In this document: positions 27,808-28,388 of the stretch, piece after piece
How positions within the stretch are numbered: position 1 is the stretch's first letter
Layout of the letters: every line of letters starts with the position of its first letter
Virus record (IMG/VR): IMGVR_UViG_3300028384_000391
Location: 1 to 28,388 of that record
Direction: 5' to 3' (one strand)
DNA length: 28,388 bases
Source of the DNA: a virus
Notes under the pieces: model-generated
What the model was told of the DNA's origin: nothing
What the model saw: only the letters and a program-made list of their open reading frames with translations
Databases searched by the model: none
Made by a program: the position numbers and the translations under genes

Positions 27808-28388
27808 ATGGCTCAATCTATTCTGTCGGGACGCCAGTCCCAATCTTCCTGGGAGGACTTTTGCTCCTGGGTTACCTCCACCAACAACCGTCTGTATGTC
27901 GGTTGGTTCGGTGTACTCATGATTCCTACGTTGCTTGCAGCAACTATCTGCTTCATCGTCGCTTTCATCGCTGCTCCTCCTGTGGACATTGATGGAATCC
28001 GTGAACCCGTTGCTGGTTCACTCCTGTATGGCAACAACATCATCTCTGGTGCTGTCGTTCCCTCTTCCAACGCGATTGGACTTCACTTCTATCCCATCTG
28101 GGAGGCTGCTTCGCTTGACGAATGGCTTTACAACGGTGGTCCTTTCCAACTCGTAGTCTTCCACTTCCTCATCGGCATCTACGCCTACATGGGTCGTGAG
28201 TGGGAATTGTCCTATCGTCTGGGTATGCGCCCTTGGATCTGTGTTGCTTACTCCGCTCCCGTCGCTGCCGCATCGGCAGTCTTCCTGGTCTATCCTTTTG
28301 GACAGGGTTCGTTTAGTGATGCTATGCCTCTTGGTATTTCTGGTACATTCAACTACATGTTGGTTTTCCAAGCGGAACACAACATCCT
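27808..28388 (+). CDS. psbA: Photosystem II D1 protein, PsbA (5' part; continues beyond the window)
   Basis: D1 is the photodamaged core subunit of photosystem II; phage copies keep photosynthesis going during infection. The ATG at 27808 starts [20 protein letters not shown] and the frame is open to the window end, 193 codons in. Conserved D1 landmarks follow in order: [38 protein letters not shown], the region [14 protein letters not shown] with the redox Tyr (YZ), and QAEHNIL with the proton-accepting His (codon 191 here). The missing part includes the P680 and quinone ligands. A host-type promoter and a structured leader lie upstream. Confidence 0.98.
   Translation, partial: MAQSILSGRQSQSSWEDFCSWVTSTNNRLYVGWFGVLMIPTLLAATICFIVAFIAAPPVDIDGIREPVAGSLLYGNNIISGAVVPSSNAIGLHFYPIWEAASLDEWLYNGGPFQLVVFHFLIGIYAYMGREWELSYRLGMRPWICVAYSAPVAAASAVFLVYPFGQGSFSDAMPLGISGTFNYMLVFQAEHNI

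Noticed and set aside
27813-28380. Minus-strand frames antisense to psbA
   Set aside because: Low stop frequency is explained by the codon use of psbA. There is no promoter or ribosome site; an antisense RNA remains possible but is not supported here.

Overview
The window is part of the genome of a T4-like cyanophage (a myovirus of marine picocyanobacteria, most likely Synechococcus or Prochlorococcus). It combines T4-type replication and nucleotide genes (gp61-type primase, NrdA, NrdB) with host-derived photosynthesis and carbon genes: psbA, two high-light-inducible proteins, plastocyanin, plastoquinol terminal oxidase, and the pentose-phosphate enzymes Gnd, Zwf and TalC. It also has T4-type late-promoter motifs (TATAAATA, GATAAATA, CTAAATA) and a phage tRNA cluster. 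Nearly every gene overlaps or abuts the next (ATGA, TAATG, TGATG junctions). No host chromosomal genes, insertion sequences or CRISPR arrays were seen.

Layout. (1) 1-6223, plus strand: the end of a structural gene, three conserved phage genes, DNA primase, nrdA, nrdB and a tiny ORF. (2) 6230-9133, plus strand: a hairpin with an embedded late promoter, a PD-(D/E)XK-like nuclease, an HEXXH secreted protein, a gene interrupted by an apparent -1 frameshift, and three membrane or proline-rich proteins. (3) 9036-16406, minus strand: a long late block. Transcription starts at about 16430 and runs through two small ORFs, petE, PTOX, two small ORFs, gnd, zwf and talC (talC has its own late promoter). 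It continues into a chain of five tiny overlapping genes and three secreted, Ser/Thr/Gly-rich proteins. (4) 16452-20169, plus strand: a host-type promoter drives a lysozyme-like gene and a 2-oxoglutarate oxygenase gene. After these come six tRNAs (Arg-TCT, Thr-TGT, Asn-GTT, Val-TAC, Pro-TGG, Gly-TCC), an HNH endonuclease, small ORFs and two intergenic stretches that look like structured RNA. (5) 20173-26531, plus strand: late tail-fibre or virion genes, two of which carry a cupredoxin-like copper site. (6) 26541-28388, plus strand: early or host-type promoters drive hli and psbA, with a second 35-residue hli and a second hairpin/late-promoter cassette between them. psbA runs off the window end.

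How it fits together. Host-type promoters (TTGACA, 17-nt spacer, TATTAT-like) sit before the lysozyme-like gene, a small ORF, hli and psbA, so these can be expressed from the start of infection. Late motifs control the minus-strand metabolic block and the fibres. PetE and PTOX touch photosynthetic electron flow. Gnd, Zwf and TalC supply NADPH and pentose phosphates, and NrdAB turns ribonucleotides into dNTPs, consistent with redirecting host photosynthetic energy into phage DNA.

Most notable: an HNH endonuclease whose start codon lies in a hairpin that also contains its late promoter; two hairpin/late-promoter/start-codon cassettes of the same design; two candidate structured RNAs beside tRNAs, one with stem-compensating hairpin repeats; and cupredoxin copper-ligand sets inside two tail-fibre-like proteins.
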